Notes under the pieces: model-generated
Databases searched by the model: none
Told to the model about the DNA's origin: nothing
The model's input: only the letters and a program-made list of their open reading frames with translations
Position numbers and translations under genes: made by a program
Source of the DNA: Cordylochernes scorpioides
Taxonomy: Eukaryota; Arthropoda; Arachnida; Pseudoscorpiones; Chernetidae
Length of the DNA stretch: 64,000 nt
Assembly: GCA_030710605.1 (NCBI GenBank)
Contig: CP092884.1
Location: 23,913,483 to 23,977,482, forward strand
Reading direction: 5' to 3'
In this document: piece after piece, positions 55,071-64,000 of the stretch
How positions within the stretch are numbered: position 1 is the stretch's first letter
Layout: each line of letters opens with the position of its first letter

Positions 55071-55147
55071 GCTCGAGCTGCAGCTCCTGACGCGGCAATT
55101 ACCCCGGACGCGGTAGCATTACTGGAGATATCAGTTTTGCTCCTCAT

Positions 55148-56375
55148 TTGAAAATGGGTGCCGTTGCAACGTTAGTCATCTTGGAAACGAACCAGAATTT
55201 GGTCAAATATTCCAAGGGTCCAGGGGGGACCGAAAGGAGGTGTGGTCGGACTTCTCCCCTTCCCCCTGGAATGCCGTCACTACAGGATAAAGCACTCTTG
55301 GTGAATTTTTTAAATTGGGATTCAGAATCTGCCACTGAAGCTTTACGAGCGTTTCGTTCCTTTAAAGATATTCGAAGCGGTAAAGGACCAATGAGTTGCT
55401 ACTCTCTAAAGCGATTGATTAAAAGTTTTGAGGAAATTGGATCTCTGGAAGCAAAACCTCGGAGTGGAAGACCATCGACATGCAAGTCAGTGGCTGTTAC
55501 GGTTTTGCAGAATGCTGAAGCTATTGAAACGTTATCCACGTATGGAGAAGTAAGTGCTAGACAAGTTTCTCGATAAACGGGGATTTCGTATGGAACAGTT
55601 TGGAGAGAACACACATTTAGAATTTTTCTATAAAAATACCCTAACAAAATTCAAAGTTTTCACGAATTGAAAGTCAGCGATTTTGATAAGCGTCAAGAAT
55701 TCGCTGCATGGGTTTTCCGGCAAATTGATATTGATGAAAACTGGCTGTCAAATGTTCTAAGAACAGATGATGCTCACTTTTATCTAAAGGAGGAATTTAA
55801 CATTCAAATCTGCCTCATTTTGGCAACAGAAAACCCTAGGATTTTTACAGAAATACGACTTCATCAGCACAGAGTTACAGTTTTGTGTGGGTTCACTTCT
55901 TCTTTTATTATTGGGCCATTTTTCTTTGAAAAAATCAATGGAAGAATTTTAAAAACCGTTTTTCTAACTGGTGAACGTTATGTTCAACTTTTGAGAGAAA
56001 AGGGTATTCCCATATTGCAGGACAGAAAAGCACTAAGCGAAATAACATTCATGCAAGATGGAGGACCTCCTCATATCTCCCGCGGTGCCAAACAATTGCT
56101 GAAGGATATGTTCGGTGAAATTCGTTGATAAGTCGCCACTTCATATACCAGTGGCCTCCAATATCACCAGACTTGACGCCTTACAATTTCGGTTATGGGG
56201 GTACATTAACTCGCGTTTTTATCGATGCCGGACTACCACATTGGCCATGTTGAAGGCTCCTATCAGATGGCACGTTTTATAAATTTCAACTATTTAATTG
56301 TGACCATTCTGTCATCTATCGTCTGCAGGCGGTGTTTGAGAATGAAGGGCGCCACATTGAGCAAGGATTGTGACC
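55148..56375 (+). pseudogene. DUF4817-type transposase (mariner superfamily), decayed
   Basis: N-terminal DUF4817 region: LVNFLNWDSESATEALRAFR, SCYSLKRLIKSFEEIGSLEA, then KPRSGRPST, in the frame ending at 55576. A TAA at 55574-55576 and a frameshift separate it from the second frame (55667-56128): LRTDDAHFYLKE (first aspartate region) and ITFMQDGGPPHISRGAKQLL (second aspartate). After the stop at 56126-56128 another frame reads WPPISPDLTPYNF, where the third catalytic aspartate is replaced by asparagine, and AVFENEGRHIEQGL. The family is abundant in arachnids and some other arthropods. I could not identify its terminal repeats. Not functional. Confidence 0.82.
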
Positions 56376-56954
56376 TAATACAAGAGAGAAGGCAGTTACC
56401 TCATGTGTTATATTTTGCAGCTCTTTGTTTTGGGTTATGGGAATAATAAATGCTGTCCTCACATCTTGACTCTTTTTTTTTTCTGTGAACAGTAATATTT
56501 TGTTTGTCATTTGCCCACATCTTATATTATGTCGTGCAGGCCAAAGTGTTATAACTTCTCGAAAAACACTGGTATACACAATTTTATCCCTTATGTTTAG
56601 TTTATCGCTTTTCGCTCATTAGAAGAAATAGCATAAGGAATATTCTCTGTCCCCCCCCCAACTTTAGAAATTTTGCGCAAAAAATAATACAAAATGATTT
56701 TACTACCACATTTTTCAACGCAAAAGGTCGATTTGAAAATGATTTTTTTGAGGGGATACATTTTCAAAATTTTGTACAGTATAATAAAAAATGATAACAT
56801 TTGACAAACCCATAGGATATTTGGAATAAAGTACGACAAATATATTTATCAATTTATAAATGTTTGAAATGTGAATTATCCATTGTTTCTTGAACTTTAG
56901 GCAGGAGGGTTTGTAGAGTTAATTAAATTCTGTGGAGGATAAAATGACAGTTTT

Positions 56955-57392
56955 TTTTTTCTGGCATTCAGGATAAACATTCAAGGCTTTTTCTAGAAAT
57001 CTGGACCTCAATAGAAGATAAAAACAGTATCAACCGAAAGGTAGACATTCCCCAATTATACTTACAATTTAAAACCATATAGCCCACTACTATACAGGTA
57101 TATATGTATATTTATGGCAAATTGCTGATCTTCAATTATTTTATTATAAATGTATATATTTACTTATTTCTCTATATAATAATATTTTACATACTATATT
57201 ATTATTATTAATTATATTCATAGGCATGCATATTGTAGATTGTAGATATTTAAATTTTATAGCAGTTATATATACTCGCGAATTGATACGCGAGCTTCTC
57301 AAAGCGATCTTGTCCCCTGAGGAAGTTTGGCGAGTTGCCACACGAAAATCGGAAATAAAAACTTTATGATCCAAAATAAGCATTTTAAAAAT
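56955..57392 (+). mobile_element. Penelope C-terminus, 3' UTR and hammerhead
   Basis: 56969-57083 encodes QDKHSRLFLEIWTSIEDKNS followed by INRKVDIPQLYLQFKTI and a stop. This is the Penelope C-terminal end, compared with QDKHSRLFLESWTSMKD in the main copy. The 3' UTR (57115-57300) and the terminal repeat with a hammerhead motif (57312-57354) follow in the same direction. This shows directly that the hammerhead belongs to a Penelope 3' end. Confidence 0.82.
57312..57354 (+). ncRNA. Hammerhead ribozyme motif in a Penelope end
   Basis: Core CTGAGGA intact, hairpin TTTGGC-GAGTT-GCCACA and GAAA intact. Stem I is TCCC/GGAA with one mismatch and stem III has one changed base (AAATC instead of ATATC). 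Confidence 0.65.
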
Positions 57393-57781
57393 AAATATAT
57401 ATATTTATATCTACCACAATGTTTTACACGTGCGTTGACTAGCGAAAGATTGCCAGTGGGTTGAGGTTAAAAAAGAAAAAAAGATTTAAAGCTTAGAGAT
57501 TGAAAAATTGATATTGTATTTTAAAGTTTGAAACAACGGAAAGTTTTTCTTTTGGATTTTCTGACATATCTCATTTATTGGGGATTGGGTTTTGGATTTC
57601 TTATTTTTCCAATAGAAATGTGGTTTTTCTATTCTTGTTGGATGTAGTAATATACATATACGTATAGATGTAAAATATATATGGCCCACTGACAAATTTC
57701 TTTATTTATTAAAACTCTTATTTTTATATTTGAATCAGACTAGTTTAAATCTATGTTTCAAAACGAAGATTTAGTTTATAT

Positions 57782-57973
57782 ACACTAACGGACAAAACTT
57801 AAGGAAGTTGTATTTTTAAGCATGTATATCGGGATTCAGACAATAACTCTGAAAGATATTACAGTGAACCTTTATTGAAGACATATTAATTTCCTTTATC
57901 TCAATAAAAAAAAAAACGAATGACTGGCGACATCATAGACTTTTCCCTTCCTTTAGTTTTATTCATGAGTGTA
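57782..57973. mobile_element. MITE, CACTCATGGACAAA family
   Basis: Ends CACTAACGGACAAAACTTAA and TAGTTTTATTCATGAGTG. Confidence 0.7.
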
Positions 57974-57984
57974 TATTTAAGAGA

Positions 57985-58145
57985 TTGATGAAAAATCGTC
58001 GATATCCGATTAATGTGACCCGGGATCGAATCCAGCATTCAGCAGTTTTTCCTGCTCCATATTTTTTCATGAATCAAACCCCCATCAGTAAGTGCTAGCA
58101 ATCAAACGGGTCTCTGACACCTTGTAAGTGCAGAATTTAAATTGA
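57985..58145 (+). mobile_element. SINE fragment
   Basis: GGGATCGAATCCAGC box B-like word, then AATCAAACGGGTCTCTGACA body sequence shared with the SINEs at 22722 and 46347. Confidence 0.55.
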
Positions 58146-58314
58146 TTTCTACATTTAATAAAGTCAACAAGCAATCCAGAGTGAAGATTCGTGCATGTTA
58201 TACTTCTAGATGCTCCTGTTGAACGACATGTTGGCCAGAAAGCTAGAAACTTGGCTTGTTGATTTCATTAAATTTGAAAAGGGAAAAATAGAATTCAGGT
58301 AAAAGGTTTCTTTC

Positions 58315-58855
58315 AATTTAGGTTTCGCAAGCTTTCGAGCAATTCTTTGCTCTTCAACGGGCGAATACTTTTATGCACAATATCTAAATAATCTTTATAC
58401 AAAATAATAGAAAAAATGTGTTATTGGCATGTGCCCTCGTGGGCGTACATCAGACTGTTAATAGCTAAAATAATAGATATTGTAATATTTCTTCATATAT
58501 ATACACAAACAATTATATAGATAATTTGCCAAGGATATTGTTATATTGGGTTGGGAGGTCTATATTTTCTATTGATGCTATTTATTTTTGATGATACCAG
58601 TGCTTCCAGGAATAATCGTTGTTGCTTGCTTTTTATGTCGTCCTATTAGGCTATTGCTTGTTTGAGATTGAACGTGTATTCAGTGGTGCAGGTGTGTTGA
58701 TAAATTAAGGATCTATTGACTTTGTATCCCATGTTTCTCTTATGTTCTGTTAGTCTAGTCTCTATTGTCCTAATTGTTTCTCCTACATATGTGGCATTGC
58801 ATTGGTTACATTTGACAGAATATATTGCGTTTGATTTTAGTAGAGGATTTCATTA
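58315..58855 (-). mobile_element. Penelope GIY-YIG fragment and terminal hairpin
   Basis: The minus strand from 58845 to about 58644 reads NAIYSVKCNQCNATYVGET, then IRTIETRLTEHKRNMGYKVN, and a stop: a Penelope GIY-YIG endonuclease with both the CX2C and the arginine/EHK part. Downstream at 58341-58370 is GTTGAAGAGC, a loop, then GCTCGAAAGCTTG, the same motif type as in 33373-33840. This is a different subfamily from the main Penelope copy. Confidence 0.75.
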
Positions 58856-59094
58856 AATTAGAATTCTTGAATGGACGTGTATAGCTTTACACATGTGTGT
58901 AGATATGTATTGTGACTACAGTATCTGGATTCTAGGATAGGCAGAAATGGAAAAAATTGAAATCTCCAAGATTTATTACTGGTCTGGAATATTAAGAATA
59001 TAATGTAACGGTAGAAAAAGTAATAAGTATGACTTGATCGAGGTAAGATATAGCCTTCTGAGACAAAGCAGACGAGAAGAACCAGCAAGTTTGG

Positions 59095-59335
59095 ACAATG
59101 CCGCGTTGCCAGCCAAACACATATTTTTCAGATTGCGAAGATTCCATTAGATTCCTTGTGGATCTCATCGCCCTAGGCTGACGAGGTCCATTATCCCGAA
59201 CCCATGGTCTCTAGGTGGACATTGTCACCGTCCCGAGGCCTTTAGTTTGCGGTTACGATCAATAGATGGCGTCTAGCTTTGACGTCTATTTTGACGGGAG
59301 AGGTGACCTATATCTTTAAATATATCAATGTTTTC
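59095..59335 (+). repeat. Retrozyme-like repeat, third copy
   Basis: Collinear with 47500-47765. Contains a hammerhead motif at 59172-59215 and CAATAGATGGCGTC. Confidence 0.7.
59172..59215 (+). ncRNA. Hammerhead motif with intact CTGACGA, degenerate stem II
   Basis: Stem I CCTAGG/TCTAGG, core CTGACGA, stem II reduced (GGTC/TCCC), GAAC in place of GAAA, cleavage triplet GTC ending at 59209. Confidence 0.6.
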
Positions 59336-59679
59336 TCGGCAAATTTTCCAGCTTACTCTTAGAGCTCTATCCCGTTTATTACGGTCTTTTTTTATTGGTT
59401 CCGGCCCCAAGTTACAGCCAGCTTCTAAATATTTTATTTTGGTCAGTATTTATTTTCCATAAGAACAGATGACCATAAAACCCACTGATTCGACGAAATT
59501 CCAGACTTCTTGGTAGTGGCCTGTAGATAATTATTTTATTTTCTCATATTTCTTTTTGAATATATCTTTTGGTTTCCCACTTATAGTGCGCTAATGGTCG
59601 AATTGCTAGAAAAGCATTATAACCAAGTTTTACTCTTGTAAGTCTATACAAAACTAAATATATAAAAAACATAATATAT

Positions 59680-59885
59680 ACATCATGGATAAAAATAAAA
59701 TGAAAAGTATTTCAAATCGCCGGTTGTCTGTTTTTTTTTTTTTTTTTTTTAAGGTGACGGGCAATTTTGTTCACACTTGGTTATCTTGCGTTTATTCAAT
59801 AAAGGTCACTGTAATATCTTTCAGAGTTATTATCTGAATCGCGTGTACATGCTAAAAGGTACAACTTCCTTTTCATGAATGTATT
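59680..59885. mobile_element. MITE, CACTCATGGACAAA family (decayed)
   Basis: Keeps the T tract, TCAATAAAGGTCACTGTAAT and AAAGGTACAACTTCCTTT; both ends are damaged. Confidence 0.6.
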
Positions 59886-59994
59886 TCTAGATAGTTTTAT
59901 AAAACTAAATTTAACACATGGTAATCTTTATCTATAAATCATGTAAAACATAGCAATGCTCAAAGCTAAAATAACTGTTATTTTTCTTCACTGA

Positions 59995-60400
59995 AATATA
60001 TTATCATGCATTAGCGCGCCATCTGTTTTGAAAACTCGAAACTATTATAAAGGCGTATGATTATTATAAAAATTAAACAAATTATACTGCCCTTAATGCA
60101 ATGGTAAAATTAATGGGAAGGCCTGGCTCATCAGTGGTGAACCCTCCCAGCGGTTTCGCCAGTTTAATTTACCATACAGCTGTTATATTGCATTTTTCGA
60201 TTTTCCTTTTATAGTGATATTGATGCTAGACTCTTAGAATGGGTATTTTAGATGAACTGTGGACATAAGCTTTGAGGACAGTAGAATTACATACATTTAT
60301 AAATATATAATATGCTTCCAGCTAAGGGCAGTAGAAATTGTTTAATTTTTAAAAGAATCATACGCGTCTAAATTAGTTTCGAATTTTCACTGGAATATAT
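59995..60400 (-). repeat. Structured repeat, single copy plus partial
   Basis: Relative of 8513-9095, opposite strand. CTGGCGAAACCGCTGG and CTGATGAGCCAG are both intact. A partial second unit starts near 60325. Confidence 0.7.
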
Positions 60401-60694
60401 ACTAGGGTTGCTAACATTTCAACAGAAGACAATTTTAAAATATATATAATGCCTACAATAATGCAATTTTTTTACGTTTGTTCAATTTATTCGAGTCAAA
60501 ACTGTTTGGTGAGAATTTTAATTTAAGATATTCTGTATGAATAAATATATGAACATATTTGAATACAAAATAGTAATATAAATTGTTATATAAATCTTTT
60601 ATGGATTATTCAAAGTCGATACAATATGTGAATGGAGGTTGTACCTATATAAAATACACATTGGATACATTACGAAAGAAAAAAAAAAGTATCT

Positions 60695-60920
60695 CCTTAT
60701 CGTACAACTGAAAGTTGCTGATTGTTGGCGCCATCTATCGGAATAAATATCAACTATTCTTTGATATTTAATTATTCCAGAATTGGTCAAATACCCATCT
60801 TTGATTAACCATAATTTGTCTAGTTTTCTGGAATCGTTTTTTTTTTTAATCAACGAATAGTTGATATTTATTCTGATAGATGGCGCCAGCCATCAGCAAC
60901 TTTTAGCTGCACGATACGAC
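60695..60920. repeat. Foldback repeat with AGATGGCGCC hairpins
   Basis: Two inverted arms around 60800: GTACAACTGAAAGTTGCTGA plus GGCGCCATCTATCGG on the left and their complements on the right. The right arm has a perfect GATGGC/GCCATC hairpin followed by a GCAACTTTTAGCTGC hairpin. Confidence 0.75.
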
Positions 60921-61014
60921 TATACTTTTTTTATTTCGTAATTTATGCACCTAATCCCAGTAAAATATCACATTTGTACTATTTCACATAAGATACATGT
61001 AAAATTAATATATT

Positions 61015-61260
61015 TTTTTTCAATTTAAAGCGATATGTCCCCCTAGGGACACTTGCGCTGTCATACATGTATGACATTACATTTGTCTATACATATATAT
61101 TTACAATAATTTTAGGCCGTGAATAGAATAGTCTTATGATATTAACAATGAGAAAGAGAGAAAAAACGATTAAAAAAAGAACTGTGTACAAAAGAAAGAA
61201 GTGTCTGGCAATATGTACAATCAACATAATAAATTCTCATTTTTTAAAATATATTTGTTG
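61015..61260 (-). mobile_element. LINE 3' tail with terminal hairpin
   Basis: Minus-strand copy of 20400-20640; TATGTCCCCCTAGGGACACT hairpin near 61033-61052. Confidence 0.6.
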
Positions 61261-62144
61261 CTATGGTATTTAAAATATATCTATGAAAGGTATTGAATTC
61301 AATATATATTTCTATACTGGAAATGAAAATACTTGGATTTATTACTATTAAATTATTGTCGATTCTACAGTTTTGAAAAACAGGACAATATATTAATTGA
61401 ATAATGCAACATGTTTCTTGGAGATGGGTTTCTTTTGTGGAAAGGAAACATCTTCAGAAACTTGTTTTATTATTTAATTTATATCCAGTATATTTGAATA
61501 AATTAAAATAAAATTTTTAAAGGATACATGAGAAATATCTTTCTTTCTTATCTCCACTCAATCATATTAGGATAGGCCTTTGATGGTGTCTGTTTGACAA
61601 ACATCATGACTGGGTGAAGTAGAATGCGTCTGCCTTTGTCATTAAGACAGGGAGCACTACTCAGTGGCAGGCCAACTAAGCTCCGAAAGAATCTGATTAG
61701 CTCCGATTTATCTTAAGGAGAAATAACGATTATTCCTATCCTTAGGGATGAAGAATGAAAGGATGAATTGTGAAGAGTAATGATAAACGGAAAAATAAAT
61801 TGTCCAGGGATGGGAATCGAATCCATAGTGTTCCGCAGTGTTAGACAGGAAATTTTCTTTCGTGAAGAATCCTTGATAGATTTTCTACTCAGGCCTTACT
61901 GATAACAACCCAACTTATCTACAGTAGAAAATAAGAGGGAATTCCGAAGTTTGGAATCTGACCTTTTCTTTTAATTGATTTTTCTATTAAATTGTAATAT
62001 TTAGAATTAAAGCATTGCTATTTAATATATAGGAAACTAACACGCGATCTATATATTCTAGTGTGGTATTTATTATTCTATCAAGAGATTTATTTAATTC
62101 ATAAAAAGTTCGATATCGTAAGGCGAAAAGTTAGAAAAAATTAA
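61261..62144. other. AT-rich stretch with one foldback fragment
   Basis: 61710-61860 is a partial copy of the tRNA-like foldback family, including GGGATGGGAATCGAATCC. No gene. Confidence 0.5.
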
Positions 62145-62225
62145 AGAGTCGGTGGACAAGTGGGTAACACCCTCGATTCCCGACAGTCATGAACCGGAAT
62201 CGAATCCCGCTTTGGACCCTTTGTT
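62145..62225 (+). mobile_element. SINE head fragment
   Basis: GTCGGTGGACAAGTGGGTAA box A-like region and GGAATCGAATCCCGC box B-like region. Confidence 0.6.
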
Positions 62226-62693
62226 TTAATATGTGAATAACCTTCACATAGTATATATTATATATACTATAGACTTTCTATCAAAATAGTATTAATTGTT
62301 GCAAATATCATAAACTAGGTTGTTCTTGTTGAGCGGTACCTAATAAAATGATTTTGAAACAAAAAAAGCTAGAAAAATAGGAAAATATGTTTCTTCTGTG
62401 GAAGGGCAGTGGTGCTCAAGAGTTCGGCAAAATAATAAAATACTTTAAAAGAAACCTCTAGACTTATGATTTCGCGATTTTTATGAATTTGTTCAAGGGG
62501 ATTATATTATATATATATAATATTAATATTATATTTAAATATAAAACACTTAAAGTTTCACCGCATAAGTTTCTTTTCTGTGAAAAATCAATATTTATTT
62601 CAAAGATAAATATTTACTATTTCTAACTTTTTTTGGATGAAGTATGAAAGGGTGAAAATATGAAGAGTAAAGGCGAACGGAAAAATAAAAGTG

Positions 62694-62766
62694 TCCAGGG
62701 GCGGGAATCGAACCCAACAACCTTCCGCTTACCGGGCAGATGCCATGTCCACTAGGCTACCCTGGA
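62694..62766 (-). tRNA. tRNA-like gene with full cloverleaf, inside a foldback repeat
   Basis: 73 nt. The acceptor stem TCCAGGG/CCCTGGA is perfect (7 bp). TA follows at positions 8-9, and there is a D arm with GCCTAGTGGACATGGC. The anticodon stem TCTGC/GCGGA has 5 bp with one G-U pair; the loop CCGGTAA gives anticodon GGT (threonine). The T loop TTCGATT has a mostly paired stem. Position 33 is C instead of the near-universal U, and no CCA is encoded. It is flanked by inverted GAACGGAAAAAT and ATTTTTCCGTTC, so it is more likely the tRNA-like head of a repeat than a working gene. Confidence 0.5.
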
Positions 62767-62803
62767 CGTATTTTTCCGTTCGTAAATAATACTTAAAGTA
62801 ACT

Positions 62804-63064
62804 TATAATACATTATAAAGGACTGCGGCGTATGATTATAAAACACTTAAAGTTTCACCGCATAAGTTTCTTTTCTGTGAAAAATCAATATTTATTTCAA
62901 AGAGAAATATTTACTATTTCTAACTTTTTATTTTATTTTTTAAGTTAGAAATAGTAAATATTTCTCTTTGAAATAAATATTGATTTTTCACAGAAAAGAA
63001 ACTTATGCGGTGAAACTTTAAGTGTTTTATAATCATACGCCGCAGTCCTTTATAATGTATTATA
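62804..63064. repeat. Perfect palindrome, arms about 120 bp
   Basis: The left arm starts TATAATACATTATAAAGG and the right arm is its complement, with no difference that I can find; spacer of about 18 bases at 62934. Half of the arm also occurs at 62546-62632. Confidence 0.9.
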
Positions 63065-63236
63065 TTTAAATATTTATATTCTGCTATTCTGTAAACTTAC
63101 TTGATTGGCTATATTTTGATTTAAAATTTTATTTTCTCTTGCAATAAGTAAAATTCGAGTCATCCTGAAGTTTTTCTTTCCTTTGTCAGTTTTGTCAGGT
63201 TTGACAACCTTACATTTTGATGGAGATGCTGGGTAG

Positions 63237-63548
63237 TTTAGGGAAGACAAACTGAACATCGCCGAAAAGACCTTGAGCCTTGAGTTTTATGATCTACATT
63301 TTCCACTACTGACTCCAGGATTCCCCCGTTGTGTGAAAGCCAAGACTTCCCTCCTAGAAAGCGATGTCCCTATTGACAATACAACGAAAAGGCCGCTCTT
63401 CATGCCGCAAGAGAAAGAATGCAAAGATACTAGGGACAAACTTCCAAGACTCCGAAGAGAATTCTTGCTAGAAACACGTCAGATCCATGTCAATATCTAC
63501 AATATTTTCAAGCTGTGGGTCACAGCTCCAATAAGAAAGGAACTATGT
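63237..63548 (+). CDS. Candidate host exon, unknown protein
   Basis: An open stretch in one frame running from an AG at 63235-63236 to AAG|GTATTC near 63549, which could be splice acceptor and donor. It reads FREDKLNIAEKTLSLEFYDL and goes on to VTAPIRKELCSK. It has a more even base composition than its surroundings and no transposon-like motif. I do not recognise the protein. The upstream pyrimidine tract is weak. It could also be an unrecognised mobile-element fragment. Confidence 0.35.
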
Positions 63549-63559
63549 AGCAAGGTATT

Positions 63560-64000
63560 CATTATTTTATCAGCAGTTTATCAAATTTGATCTTTATATA
63601 TCTGCGCGCGCTACTCTATAACAAGTTTCCAAATTCTATTTTTACATCGCAGACCTAATTGATTACATTATAATTACCCTTTGAGTAGTTTCAAAACACT
63701 CTCCCCCTCCCTTAAAAAAAAGGCTTTTTTCAATACTAAAAGCAGAACCTTCAGAATATATTGTGCATAATTGAATTTTTTATTATATGAAATATTTATT
63801 TTATAAAAAAAAAAAAATTAACAATTTTCTGTTTTTACGGGTTATTTTTGTTTTAAGTGCAAATTAAAAGGGATGAATTATATTTTCAAATTGCATTAAA
63901 ACAAATATTATTTATATTTTCTGTGTAATGAAACGTCTCTTCTTATTCTTTCTTATCTCCACTCAATCATATTAGGGTATCAAGTTTGTAGAGCTTGTTG
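63560..64000. other. AT-rich end of window
   Basis: No gene seen. It would be intronic if the candidate exon is real. Confidence 0.4.

Larger units (their letters stand above)
48680..55100 (-). mobile_element. LINE 5 (Jockey/I type with RNase H), split by Gypsy
   Basis: Minus-strand pieces of one LINE lie on both sides of the Gypsy element at 50466-53830: endonuclease at 54361-55070, linker at 53840-54290, then the end of the reverse transcriptase, RNase H and C-terminal cysteine motif at 48700-50460. The front part of the reverse transcriptase is missing. The LINE is older, being both broken and interrupted. Confidence 0.75.

Overview
This window is a eukaryotic, AT-rich, repeat-dominated stretch of chromosome. 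It has no operons and no bacterial signals. The transposon mix suggests an invertebrate, most likely an arthropod: Penelope-like elements (PLEs) with hammerhead-type ends, an R1/Jockey-like LINE, a DUF4817-type transposase, DD34D and DD41D mariners, pogo/Tigger, Helitrons and Gypsy. The species cannot be named from the sequence. One possible host exon lies near the right edge (63237-63548); everything else recognisable is mobile DNA.

Layout. 1-3.2 kb: a deleted Gypsy-type LTR element (minus strand). 3.6-4.45 kb: a Penelope end fragment and a partial LTR. 5.8-7.1 kb: a young mariner with one stop codon. 8.5-9.1 kb: a tandem pair of short structured repeats. 9.3-15.1 kb: two LTRs of one family facing each other, one carrying a LINE with an intact 1011-residue ORF2. 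15.2-20.2 kb: a decayed LINE of the same family inserted in the 3' UTR of a third copy. 20.4-23 kb: structured repeats, a LINE tail and a tRNA-derived SINE. 23.7-24.1 kb: a 307-bp repeat carrying a hammerhead. 24.15-27.1 kb: a small LTR element without a recognisable pol. 27.1-28.65 kb: short repeats bearing CTCF-like motifs. 28.65-29.5 kb: a Helitron filled by a minisatellite. 29.6-36.6 kb: inverted repeats derived from Penelope ends, plus LINE tails. 37.2-38.5 kb: a dead DD41D mariner. 38.6-42.7 kb: MITEs and the main Penelope-like element. 42.8-46.3 kb: two abutting Helitrons and a deleted Tigger. 46.3-48.5 kb: SINE, hammerhead repeat and Penelope end. 48.7-55.1 kb: a Jockey/I-type LINE split by a Gypsy element. 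55.1-56.4 kb: a DUF4817 transposase. 56.9-60.4 kb: Penelope fragments and MITEs. 60.7-63.1 kb: foldback elements, one around a tRNA-like cloverleaf.

The most interesting layer is RNA structure. Several unrelated short repeats carry type I hammerhead ribozyme architecture (CTGANGA core, hairpin, GAAA, very short stem III, complementary stem I). Some lie in Penelope terminal repeats, where the link to the coding end can be read directly. One is a separate 300-bp retrozyme-like family. A second layer is a motif, AGATGGCGC, shared by otherwise different small repeats; in five places it matches the CTCF core consensus.

The elements are extensively nested, so relative ages can be read: LINE in LTR, LINE in LINE, and Gypsy in LINE.
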